In this document: piece after piece, positions 15,664 to 28,429 of the stretch
How the letters are laid out: the number at the start of each line of letters is the position of its first letter
Position numbering within the stretch: the stretch's first letter is position 1
Notes under the pieces: model-generated
Database searches by the model: none
What the model saw: the letters and a program-made list of their open reading frames with translations, nothing else
Told to the model about the DNA's origin: nothing
Translations under genes and position numbers: made by a program
Source: Pelomonas nitida
GTDB lineage: Bacteria; Pseudomonadota; Gammaproteobacteria; Burkholderiales; Burkholderiaceae_C
Assembly: GCF_043555975.1 (NCBI RefSeq)
Contig: NZ_JBIGIA010000004.1
Span: 248,001-312,000 of the forward strand
Length of the DNA: 64,000 bases
Reading direction: 5' to 3'

Positions 15664-17163
15664 TTACGCAAACAAGCCCGCGTACTGCTCCCTCAACAGC
15701 TTCTTCTGCACCTTCCCCATCGCATTCCTCGGCAGCTCGTCCACGATGAAGACCCGCTTGGGCACCTTGAAGCCGGCGATGCGCTCCTTCAGCGCGCGGA
15801 TCAGTGCCTCGGGGTCTGGCTGGCCGGCCGGCGTGATGACGGCCACCACCGCTTCGCCGAAGTCCGCGTGCGGTACGCCGATGACGGCGGATTCGCCGAC
15901 GCCGGGCAGCTCGTTCAGGAAACCCTCCACCTCGGCCGGGTAGACGTTGAAGCCGCCGCTGATGATGAGGTCTTTGCTGCGGCCGATCAGCGTCAGATAG
16001 CCGTTGGCGTCGACCCGGCCGACGTCGCCGGTCTTGAACCAGCCGTCGGCGGTGAACTCCTCGGCTGTCTTCTCGGGCATCTGCCAGTAGCCGCAGAACA
16101 CGCTGGGGCCGCGCACCTGCACGTGGCCGATCTCGTCGGTGGCACAGGGCTCGCCGTCATCGCGCCGCACGCGCAGGCCCACGCCGGGCAGCGGCCTGCC
16201 CACCGTGCCGCCGACGCGCTCGCCGTCCTCGGGCCGGCAGGGGTTGGAGGTCAGCATCAGCGTCTCGCTCATGCCGTAGCGCTCCAGGATCAGGTGGCCC
16301 GTGCGGGCCTGCCACTCGCGCCAGGTGTCGAGCAGCAGCGGCGCCGAGCCGCTGATGAAGAGACGCATGTGGGCCGTGGCCAGAGCCGGCTCCTGCAGCA
16401 GCCGCACATAGAGGGTCGGCACGCCCATGAAGACGGTGGCTTCGCGCAGGCGCGCGGCCACGGCCGTGGCGTCGAAACGGTTGAACCACAGCATGCGGCT
16501 GCCGTTGAGCAGCGCACCGTGCGCGGCGACGAAGAGGCCGTGCACATGGAAGATGGGCAGCGCGTGCAGCAGCACGTCGTCCGGCCGCCATGCCCAGTAG
16601 TGCTTCAGTGTCTCGGCGTTGGACAGCAGGTTGCCGTGGCTCAACATGGCGCCCTTGCTGCGCCCCGTGGTGCCGCTGGTGTAGAGGATGGCGGCGAGGT
16701 CGCCCGGCGCGCGCGGCACGGGCTCTTGCTCGTCGCTCATCTGCGCGGCGCGATCCAGCAGCGTGCCGGTGCGGTCGTCGTTGAGTGTGAACACCCAGCG
16801 CACGCCCTGCTGGAAGGCCAGCTTGCTGACCCAGCCGAAGTTGCGCCCGGCGCACACGACCACGGCCGGCGCGGCATCGGCGATGAAATGCGTGAGTTCG
16901 CTGGCCTGGTAGGCCGGGTTCAGCGGCAGGTAGACGAAGCCGGCGCGCAGCACCGCCAGGTAGAGGATGAGCCCCTCGACGCTCTTGTCGGCGTGCACGG
17001 CCACGCGGCTGCCGGCGGGCAGATCCAGCTTTTGCAGCCAGTTGGCCAGCATGGCGCTGCCGCGGATCAGGTCACGCCAGCTGTAGAGGGCGCCGTCCGA
17101 ATCGATGGCGAGGGTGTCCAGGTCGGCGGGAAAGCCGGCGCGCAGGGCAGCGTAGAGGTTCAT
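15664..17163 (-). CDS. matB: Malonyl-CoA synthetase (MatB-like AMP-forming ligase)
   Basis: A 499-residue acyl-CoA ligase of the AMP-forming superfamily. The phosphate-binding loop is ILYTSGTTGRSKGAMLSHGN; further motifs are FISGSAPLL..TWREWQ, ERYGMSET, the ATP-binding TGDVGRVDANGYLTLIGRSKD, and the C-terminal catalytic lysine region LPRNAMGKVQK. The pattern around SGSAPL and LERYGMSE, and the length, fit malonate-CoA ligases (MatB), which make malonyl-CoA from free malonate. A related acyl-CoA ligase with other specificity cannot be excluded. The ATG at 17163 begins MNLYAALRAGF; longer upstream frame is non-coding. No malonyl-CoA decarboxylase or dicarboxylate transporter gene is adjacent. 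Confidence 0.75.
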   Translation of the reverse strand: MNLYAALRAGFPADLDTLAIDSDGALYSWRDLIRGSAMLANWLQKLDLPAGSRVAVHADKSVEGLILYLAVLRAGFVYLPLNPAYQASELTHFIADAAPAVVVCAGRNFGWVSKLAFQQGVRWVFTLNDDRTGTLLDRAAQMSDEQEPVPRAPGDLAAILYTSGTTGRSKGAMLSHGNLLSNAETLKHYWAWRPDDVLLHALPIFHVHGLFVAAHGALLNGSRMLWFNRFDATAVAARLREATVFMGVPTLYVRLLQEPALATAHMRLFISGSAPLLLDTWREWQARTGHLILERYGMSETLMLTSNPCRPEDGERVGGTVGRPLPGVGLRVRRDDGEPCATDEIGHVQVRGPSVFCGYWQMPEKTAEEFTADGWFKTGDVGRVDANGYLTLIGRSKDLIISGGFNVYPAEVEGFLNELPGVGESAVIGVPHADFGEAVVAVITPAGQPDPEALIRALKERIAGFKVPKRVFIVDELPRNAMGKVQKKLLREQYAGLFA

Positions 17164-17216
17164 GGCAATCGGGGGTGAGGCCCCACAGGGTTCGCCGGTG
17201 CGCGGCGAGCGGGGGG

Positions 17217-17729
17217 TCAGCTGGGATCCGGCAGCTTCAGCCAGCGTTGCAGCCGCGTGCGCAGCGCGACGAAGTCCAGCGGCTTGGTCAGGTGCTCGTC
17301 CATGCCGGCTTCCATGCTGGCAGCCACGTCGGCGTCCAGTGCATGGGCGGTCAGGGCGAGGATGGGAAAAGAGGGCAGTTGGCCGCCGCGTTGCTGGGCA
17401 CGCAGCTGGCGGGCGCATTCCAGGCCGTCCATGCCGGGCATCTGGATGTCCATCAGCACCAGGTCGGGTGCGGCTTCCTTGCAGGCCGCCAGCGCCTCGT
17501 GCCCGTTCTTGGCCAGGCGCGCCTCGACGCCCATCAGCGCGAGAAATTCCAGCGCGACGACCTGGTTGATGTGGTTGTCTTCGACGAGAAGCACCTGGGG
17601 CAGGCGGTGTTGGCCGGGAGTCATCTCGATCGTGCCGGGCTGCGGCTCGCCAGCTCCCGCGCCGCCATGGGCGGTGCTCAGAAAAACAGGAAGCGTGGGC
17701 ACTTGAGCAAGCAGCCTTGTGTAGTCCAT
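17217..17729 (-). CDS. Single-domain response regulator (receiver only)
   Basis: A 170-residue protein with an unstructured N-terminal leader of about 40 residues followed by one receiver domain. The acidic pocket is in VLLVEDNHINQ, the phospho-acceptor Asp in LVLMDIQMPGMDG, the Thr in ILALTAHA, and the Lys in HLTKPLDF. There is no output domain. The EDNxINQ and MDxQMPxMDG signatures are typical of receivers in hybrid kinase phosphorelays, so the partner is probably a hybrid kinase or Hpt protein encoded elsewhere. The ATG at 17729 was preferred because GAGGA lies six bases upstream; an in-frame ATG 18 bases earlier places that motif inside the coding sequence. Confidence 0.85.
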   Translation of the reverse strand: MDYTRLLAQVPTLPVFLSTAHGGAGAGEPQPGTIEMTPGQHRLPQVLLVEDNHINQVVALEFLALMGVEARLAKNGHEALAACKEAAPDLVLMDIQMPGMDGLECARQLRAQQRGGQLPSFPILALTAHALDADVAASMEAGMDEHLTKPLDFVALRTRLQRWLKLPDPS

Positions 17730-17884
17730 CCCATGTCCTCGTTGCATTTGTTGTTATGACCCCCGGTAAGGGGTGGGGCATTGTTGCCGCAGGCGCCGTC
17801 GCCACGCAACCCGTGCTGTCAAGATTGCCAGGTCGCTTGGTCGGTGGCGTAGGCATGCTGACCACGGGGCGAAGGCCGTCGTGC

Positions 17885-17900
17885 TGACAGATTCTTGTCA
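17885..17900. promoter_or_regulatory. 16-bp palindrome upstream of tandem uvrA
   Basis: TGACA-GATTCT-TGTCA, a perfect 5-bp inverted repeat with a 6-bp spacer, lies 45 bases before the uvrA start and about 155 bases before the divergent receiver gene. It looks like a dimeric regulator site but does not match the CTG-N10-CAG LexA pattern. The regulator is unknown. Confidence 0.35.
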
Positions 17901-17944
17901 CCCGCGTCCCTACACTGCTCGCCTTCGTTGTTTTGACCCCCACC

Positions 17945-23569
<5,625 letters not shown>

Positions 23570-23582
23570 CGTGTGAGGCCCA

Positions 23583-23882
23583 TGCCGGGATTTGGTCCCG
23601 GCGGGCGACCTACTTTGGCTTCGCCGAAACCTTCGGTTTTCTTGTCCGGTCTGAACAGCGGACAAGAAAGTAGGCAAAGAAGCCGCCCCTGCAAAGCCGC
23701 CCGACAGGGCCGGGTTCCCTGCGCTTCTCGGTCACCAAGGCCCGCGCAAAACTCGCGCCGCTACGCTCTGCTCAAACAGTAGCGCGGAGTCAGATGTCGA
23801 GGCGCGCCCCGGCGCGCGCCTTGGTGCCCTGCGATGCTCGGCGGTTTAGAAGGGGAGACTTGGAACAGCCGAACGCCGAACA
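23583..23882. repeat. Repeat unit C: single arm of the palindromic intergenic family
   Basis: One roughly 300-bp copy of the unit that occurs as inverted pairs at 15073-15550 and 41163-41734. In order it has a terminal hairpin (GCCGGGA...TCCCGGC, 23584-23602) and a larger hairpin bounded by CCTACTTT (23609-23616) and AAAGTAGG (23667-23674), with inner arms CTTGTCCG/CGGACAAG. Next come CCCGCGCAAAACTCGC (23741-23756), identical to bases 41290-41305, and a GCTCGGCGGTTT..AAGGGGAGAC tail. It begins 13 bases after the uvrA stop and may terminate its transcript. The remaining bases to 24018 show no gene or riboswitch that I can recognise. Confidence 0.8.
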
Positions 23883-24018
23883 GTGCGCTGTCGCACGCCC
23901 GTGCGATAGGCGTCGGGCAACTTCGGGTTTTCGGAAGCGGGCTCTCGATAAACCGGTCTTCGTCGTCGGTGCCCGGCTGACGACACTGCCCTGCGTCGCT
24001 GGATGACGGAGGTGCGTG

Positions 24019-24411
24019 ATGGTGTCGCTGTTGTGGTCGATCGTGGGGGTGTTGCTGGTGATGTGGTCCGGCGTGCTGTGGCTGGGCCATGCCCTGCTCG
24101 CCGTGTTGCTGGGCGGCGCCGGGCAGTTGCCGGTCAAGGAGCTGGCCCTGCCGGAGGCCTGGACGAGCTGGCTGCCGCAGGCGGTCTCGGAGTCGATGAC
24201 GCAGGCCCTCGAAGCCGCACAGCCTGTGCTGCAGGCGGTGGCCGGCCAGTTGCCGGCACTGGCAGGCGGCATCGCCGTGCTGGCCTGGGTGGTCTGGGCG
24301 CTCGGCGCCGTGGTGTTGCTGTTGACCGGCGCGGCGGCGCATGCCGGCCTGCGGCACTGGCAGCGGAGCCAGCGCCCGTCAGCGCCGCGCGGTCTGTTGC
24401 CGTCGTCCTGA
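24019..24411 (+). CDS. Small membrane protein of unknown function
   Basis: A 130-residue protein with an N-terminal hydrophobic helix (about residues 3-33, SLLWSIVGVLLVMWSG onward). An amphipathic middle contains two Pro-Gln/Glu-Trp segments, and a second strong hydrophobic stretch spans about residues 83-110. A short basic tail follows. I do not recognise a family. A GGAGG (24008-24012) sits six bases before the ATG at 24019, which decides this start over the GTG at 24016. The gene is the first of three closely spaced membrane-protein genes ending with TerC, so a shared envelope or metal-related role is a reasonable inference but unproven. Confidence 0.6.
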   Translation: MVSLLWSIVGVLLVMWSGVLWLGHALLAVLLGGAGQLPVKELALPEAWTSWLPQAVSESMTQALEAAQPVLQAVAGQLPALAGGIAVLAWVVWALGAVVLLLTGAAAHAGLRHWQRSQRPSAPRGLLPSS

Positions 24412-24433
24412 TTCCATCTGACGAGGTGCTCAC

Positions 24434-24592
24434 ATGGAACCCCTGGTTCTTGTCGGCGTCGTGCTGGCGGTCGTGTTGTTCGCCGCCGCGTGGCAGGCCC
24501 GGCGCATTGGCAACGAGCGGCGTGACGTGACGCTGCTGGGCGTCAGCGGCGGTGTGTCTGCCGCCGGTGCCGCCCTGGCTTTTCTTCTCTGA
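24434..24592 (+). CDS. Very small membrane protein (52 aa) between unknown membrane gene and terC
   Basis: The frame ATG 24434 to TGA 24592 encodes 52 residues: a hydrophobic helix (LVLVGVVLAVVLFAAAWQA), a polar charged turn (RRIGNERRDVT), and a second hydrophobic, glycine/alanine-rich helix ending in AFLL. A GAGG seven bases upstream is a plausible ribosome site. The stop is 10 bases before the GGGAG-preceded terC start, and the start is 23 bases after the previous stop, so the three genes look like one operon. No family is recognised. Support comes from spacing, Shine-Dalgarno and a sensible two-helix topology. Confidence 0.5.
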   Translation: MEPLVLVGVVLAVVLFAAAWQARRIGNERRDVTLLGVSGGVSAAGAALAFLL

Positions 24593-24604
24593 CGGGAGCC
24601 CATG

Positions 24605-25597
24605 ATGGACATGCTTCTGAGCGTGCTGCAGGCCGACTTCCTCGGCAAGGCGGTGTGGATCTGGCTGGTCTTCCTGGCGGTCGTCGTGACGCTGCTGGCA
24701 TTCGACCTGGGCGTGCTGCACCGTGACCAGCACGAGATCGGCGTGCGCGAGAGCCTGCTGCTGTCGGCCGGCTACATCAGCGTGGCGGTGGCCTTCGGCG
24801 CCTGGGTGTGGTGGTATCTGGGCGCTCAGAGCGGCATGGACTACTACACCGGCTTCATGATCGAGAAGTCGCTGTCGATGGACAACGTCTTCGTCATCGC
24901 GCTGATCTTCAGCTTCTTCGCCGTCCCGCGGCAGTACCAGCACCGCGTGCTGTTCTGGGGGATCCTGGGCGTCATCGTGCTGCGTGGGCTGATGATCGGC
25001 TTGGGCGCGACGCTGGTGAGCCAGTTCAGCTGGGTGCTCTACCTGTTCGGCGCCTTCCTCGTGATCACGGGCATCAAGATGTGGTTCATGGTGGACCACC
25101 AGCCCGACATCGCCAACAACCCGCTGCTGAAGTGGCTGAAGCGGCACATGCGCGTGACGCAAGGCCTGCGCGGCAGCGCGTTCTGGGTGAAGGAGCCCGA
25201 CCCCAGGACCGGCCGCGTCGAGCGCTTCGCGACGCCGTTGCTGCTGGCGCTGATGCTGGTGGAGTTCGTGGACCTGATCTTCGCGGTGGACTCGGTGCCG
25301 GCCATCTTCGCGATCACGACCGATCCCTTCATCGTCTACACGAGCAACATCTTTGCCATCCTGGGCCTGCGCGCGCTGTACTTTGCGCTGGCCGCGATGA
25401 TCCACCGCTTCAAGTACCTGAAGTACGCGCTGGCTCTGGTGCTGGTGTTCATCGGCAGCAAGATCTTCCTCGTCGGCTTCATCGGCAAGGTGCCGGCGGT
25501 GGTGTCGCTGGGCGTCACCTTCGGGCTGATCGCCGGCGGGGTGGTGGTGTCGATGTGGAAGACGCGCGAAGTGCCGTTGGGCCCCGGGCCCGTGTGA
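24605..25597 (+). CDS. TerC/Alx-family integral membrane protein
   Basis: A 330-residue inner-membrane protein with about nine hydrophobic helices. It carries the acidic intramembrane motifs of the TerC family: LAFDLGVLHRD near the N-terminus, EKSLSMDNVFVIALIF, and VEFVDLIFAVDSVPAIFAIT. The family includes Alx (manganese export) and tellurite-resistance TerC, and cation transport, often of Mn(II), is the known role of the better studied members. Two adjacent ATGs exist (24602, 24605); GGGAG at 24594-24598 is better spaced for the second. It is the last gene of a tight three-gene group. The Mn-sensing yybP-ykoY leader found before some alx genes was not recognised here. Confidence 0.88.
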   Translation: MDMLLSVLQADFLGKAVWIWLVFLAVVVTLLAFDLGVLHRDQHEIGVRESLLLSAGYISVAVAFGAWVWWYLGAQSGMDYYTGFMIEKSLSMDNVFVIALIFSFFAVPRQYQHRVLFWGILGVIVLRGLMIGLGATLVSQFSWVLYLFGAFLVITGIKMWFMVDHQPDIANNPLLKWLKRHMRVTQGLRGSAFWVKEPDPRTGRVERFATPLLLALMLVEFVDLIFAVDSVPAIFAITTDPFIVYTSNIFAILGLRALYFALAAMIHRFKYLKYALALVLVFIGSKIFLVGFIGKVPAVVSLGVTFGLIAGGVVVSMWKTREVPLGPGPV

Positions 25598-25691
25598 GTG
25601 CCGGCGCAGGGCCCTGTGACCATCGGCCCGCGCCGGGCGCCATCCCTAGAATGTGGTGCCCCGTACCCTGGGGCCCCATTCAGGAGATCCC

Positions 25692-28403
25692 TTGAAGCCC
25701 GTGACCTTCGCTGCCGCGAGCAGCCTGGCCCTTACGCTGGCCTTGTGCGCAGCCGTACCGCTGCAGGCACAGACTGCCACCAGCTCAGCCGCCACCGTTC
25801 CTTCCCTCGAACAGATCTTCCGCGCCGAGCCCTACCGTGGCGACAACGCGAAGGATGCCGACTTCAGCCACAGCGGCCGCTACCTGGCCTATCTGTGGAG
25901 CCCGTTCGGCGAGCCTGGCACCGACCTGTGGGTGCACGACACCAAGACCGGCAAGACCACGCGGGTCACGTCGCCGCAGATCATGGCGGCCTTCGAGGCG
26001 CCGGAAGACATGGCGCGCTTCGAGAAGAAGCTCAAGCAGCGCCAGGACGAGTACGCCGAGCGTCAGGCCCGCGAAGTCGCGCAGCAGGCCTATCTGCGGG
26101 GCGAGAAGGTCGACCTGTCGCAGTGGGAGTCGGCCCAGATCGAGGTGCTGAAGAAGGAACTGGCCGAGAAAAAGGCCAAGGACGACGCGCAGAAGGCGGC
26201 CGACAAGGCCGAGGCCGATGCGGAGAAGCAGGCCATGGCGGCGCTGGAAGCGCGCCGTGCCGGCAAGCCCGAGCCGGCAGCGGCACCGGCGTCTGCGGCC
26301 TCTGCCGCCGACCGCAAGGAAGGCAAGAAGGATGACAAGGACAAGGAGCTCTGGGAGCTGCGTGACGAGCTGAAGAAGAAGCTCGCGCGCGACAAGCTCA
26401 AGCCCGGCGACCTCTACCCCGGCCCGGCCCAGTTCGTCTGGGCGCACAAGGCCGACGAGCTGGTCTTCCAGTACCGCGGCGGCCTGTACCGCTGGGTGGT
26501 GGGCGACCGGGCGCCGACGCCGCTGGTCGCGACGCAGCGTGAGCTGCGCACGGTGGCCTACACGGCCGACGACAGCGGCTTCGTCTTCATGGACGAGACC
26601 CGCGTGCTGCGCCTGAACTTCCGGCAGGCCGGCGTGCAGGTCGTCAACCGCGAGCTGATCCACCCGGACGACGAGCAGAAGAAGTACCGCATCGCCGAGA
26701 CGACGATCAGCGAGGATGGCCGCTGGATGGCGCTGGTGGCCAAGGCCCCGCTGAAGGGCGCCGACGACAAGCCCGCCGCCCCCGGCCGGCAGGTCGAGAT
26801 CATGAACTACAGCGAGCGCTGGGCCACGGCCAAGAAGGTCAACCGTGAGGTGTCCGACGACAAGCGCACCGAGCGGCCGCTGGCGCTCTACATCCGCGCG
26901 GTGCCGGTGGGCGCCGAGACGCCGCGCAAGCAGCCCGCGCCGGTGTTCGTCAACGGTGGCGGCGACGTGTGGTTCGAGATGAGCGACGTGGCCTGGGCCA
27001 AGGATGGCAGTCACTACGCCTTCACGACCTGGGAGCGCGACAAGGAGTTGCTGCGCGTCTACCTGGGCACGACCGCTTGCGCCCAGCTGGCCGCCTGCGG
27101 CGAAGCGGCCAAGCCCGAGATGATCCTGGAGCGCCGCGGCGATGTCGGCCACGAGGTCGTCAACGTGCTCAAGCCCCGCTTCACGCCCGACGGCAAGACG
27201 CTGGTGCTGACGCTGGACGAGACCGGCTGGCGCCAGCCCTACGCCATCGACGTGGCCACGCGCGCGCTGCGGCCGCTGCTCAAGGGTGAGTTCGAGGCCC
27301 ACCAGGTGGTGGGTTTCACGGCCGACAGCAAGTCGCTGTTCGTGCTGGCCAACCAGGGCGACTCCGCGGCGATGAACGTGCTGCGCGTCGACATGGCTTC
27401 GGGCGCCACGCAGGCCGTGGGTGCGGCGGGCGAATATCACCGCAGCGCCACCGTGTCGGAGGATGGCCGCTGGGTGGCCGCGAACGCCGGCAACTGGGCG
27501 CGTCGCCCGGAGCTCAAGCTGCTGGCCGCAGACGGCAAGGCCAAGGCTGAAGCGCGCACGCTGACCGACAGCTCCGACAAGGCGCTGGCCGGCCTGCCGC
27601 TGCTGCAGCCCGAGCGCTTCCACTACACCAACCGCCATGGCGACCGCATCGAGGCCTATGTCTTCAAGCCCGCCGGCTGGCAGGCGAGCGACAAGCGCCC
27701 GGCGATCGTCTACGTGTACGGCGGCCCGCTGAACGACCGCCACATCGTGGAGGTCGACAGCTTCCAGAACACCGCCTACCTGTTCGGCCAGTACATGGCC
27801 GCCAAGCATGGCTACGTGACCGTCGCCGTCGACCCGCGCGGCCACAGCAACTACGGCCGCAAGTTCGGCGATGCCAACTGGGAACGCGCGGGCGAGCCTC
27901 AGGCCGAGGACCTGGAAGACCTGGCCAGGCTGCTGCCGGCGCAATACGGCGTGGACGCCAGCCGCATCGGCCTGAACGGCTGGAGCTTCGGCGGCTTCCA
28001 GACGCAGTACACGATGTACACGCGGCCCGACGTGTTCGCCGCCGGCATCGCCGGGGCGGGCCCGACGGAATGGGAGAACTACAACAGCTGGTACAGCGGC
28101 CGCACCATCGGCAAGGCCACCGACCGCACCAAGCCCGTGCTGCGCAAATACTCGCTGCTGCCGCTGGCCAAGGGCCTCAAGCACCCGCTGATGCTGGTGC
28201 ATGGCATGCAGGACCCCAACGTGCTGTACCAGGACACGGTGAACGTCTACCGCGAGCTGCTGGACTCGGGCAAGGAATCGCTCGTCGAACTGTTCCTCGA
28301 CCCGGACGGCGTGCACGCGATGGGCGGCGTGGTCAAGCCGGCCGGCTGGCACCGCAAGTACGAAGCCTTCTGGCTGCAACACCTGGGCCGCGCCACCCGC
28401 TGA
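25692..28403 (+). CDS. Exported S9-family (prolyl oligopeptidase-like) serine peptidase with charged helical insertion
   Basis: A 903-residue peptidase. The start is a TTG with AGGAG five bases upstream, directly before a signal peptide (KPVTFAAASSLALTLALCAA, cleaved after LQAQ), so it acts in the periplasm or outside. The N-terminal part is a beta-propeller. The C-terminal alpha/beta hydrolase domain has the catalytic triad Ser765 (GWSFGG), Asp841 (HGMQDPN) and His875 (DGVHAMGG). The family cleaves short peptides, often after proline or as dipeptidyl peptidases. Between about residues 115 and 245 lies an unusual Lys/Glu/Ala-rich, probably coiled-coil segment (EKKLKQRQDEYAERQAREVA, then KKELAEKKAKDDAQKAADKA). 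It sits between the first and second propeller strands. The following kinase gene starts 27 bases downstream. Confidence 0.88.
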   Translation: MKPVTFAAASSLALTLALCAAVPLQAQTATSSAATVPSLEQIFRAEPYRGDNAKDADFSHSGRYLAYLWSPFGEPGTDLWVHDTKTGKTTRVTSPQIMAAFEAPEDMARFEKKLKQRQDEYAERQAREVAQQAYLRGEKVDLSQWESAQIEVLKKELAEKKAKDDAQKAADKAEADAEKQAMAALEARRAGKPEPAAAPASAASAADRKEGKKDDKDKELWELRDELKKKLARDKLKPGDLYPGPAQFVWAHKADELVFQYRGGLYRWVVGDRAPTPLVATQRELRTVAYTADDSGFVFMDETRVLRLNFRQAGVQVVNRELIHPDDEQKKYRIAETTISEDGRWMALVAKAPLKGADDKPAAPGRQVEIMNYSERWATAKKVNREVSDDKRTERPLALYIRAVPVGAETPRKQPAPVFVNGGGDVWFEMSDVAWAKDGSHYAFTTWERDKELLRVYLGTTACAQLAACGEAAKPEMILERRGDVGHEVVNVLKPRFTPDGKTLVLTLDETGWRQPYAIDVATRALRPLLKGEFEAHQVVGFTADSKSLFVLANQGDSAAMNVLRVDMASGATQAVGAAGEYHRSATVSEDGRWVAANAGNWARRPELKLLAADGKAKAEARTLTDSSDKALAGLPLLQPERFHYTNRHGDRIEAYVFKPAGWQASDKRPAIVYVYGGPLNDRHIVEVDSFQNTAYLFGQYMAAKHGYVTVAVDPRGHSNYGRKFGDANWERAGEPQAEDLEDLARLLPAQYGVDASRIGLNGWSFGGFQTQYTMYTRPDVFAAGIAGAGPTEWENYNSWYSGRTIGKATDRTKPVLRKYSLLPLAKGLKHPLMLVHGMQDPNVLYQDTVNVYRELLDSGKESLVELFLDPDGVHAMGGVVKPAGWHRKYEAFWLQHLGRATR

Positions 28404-28429
28404 CGCGCATCGCCGCGACACTCCTCACC

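Noticed and set aside
17880..17944. LexA box before tandem uvrA
   Set aside because: CTG at 17884 is followed ten bases later by GTC, not CAG. The palindrome there is TGACA-N6-TGTCA, a different pattern.
23883..24018. Mn-sensing yybP-ykoY riboswitch before the terC group
   Set aside because: No paired conserved loops could be recognised. The region is explained by the end of repeat C plus a short leader.
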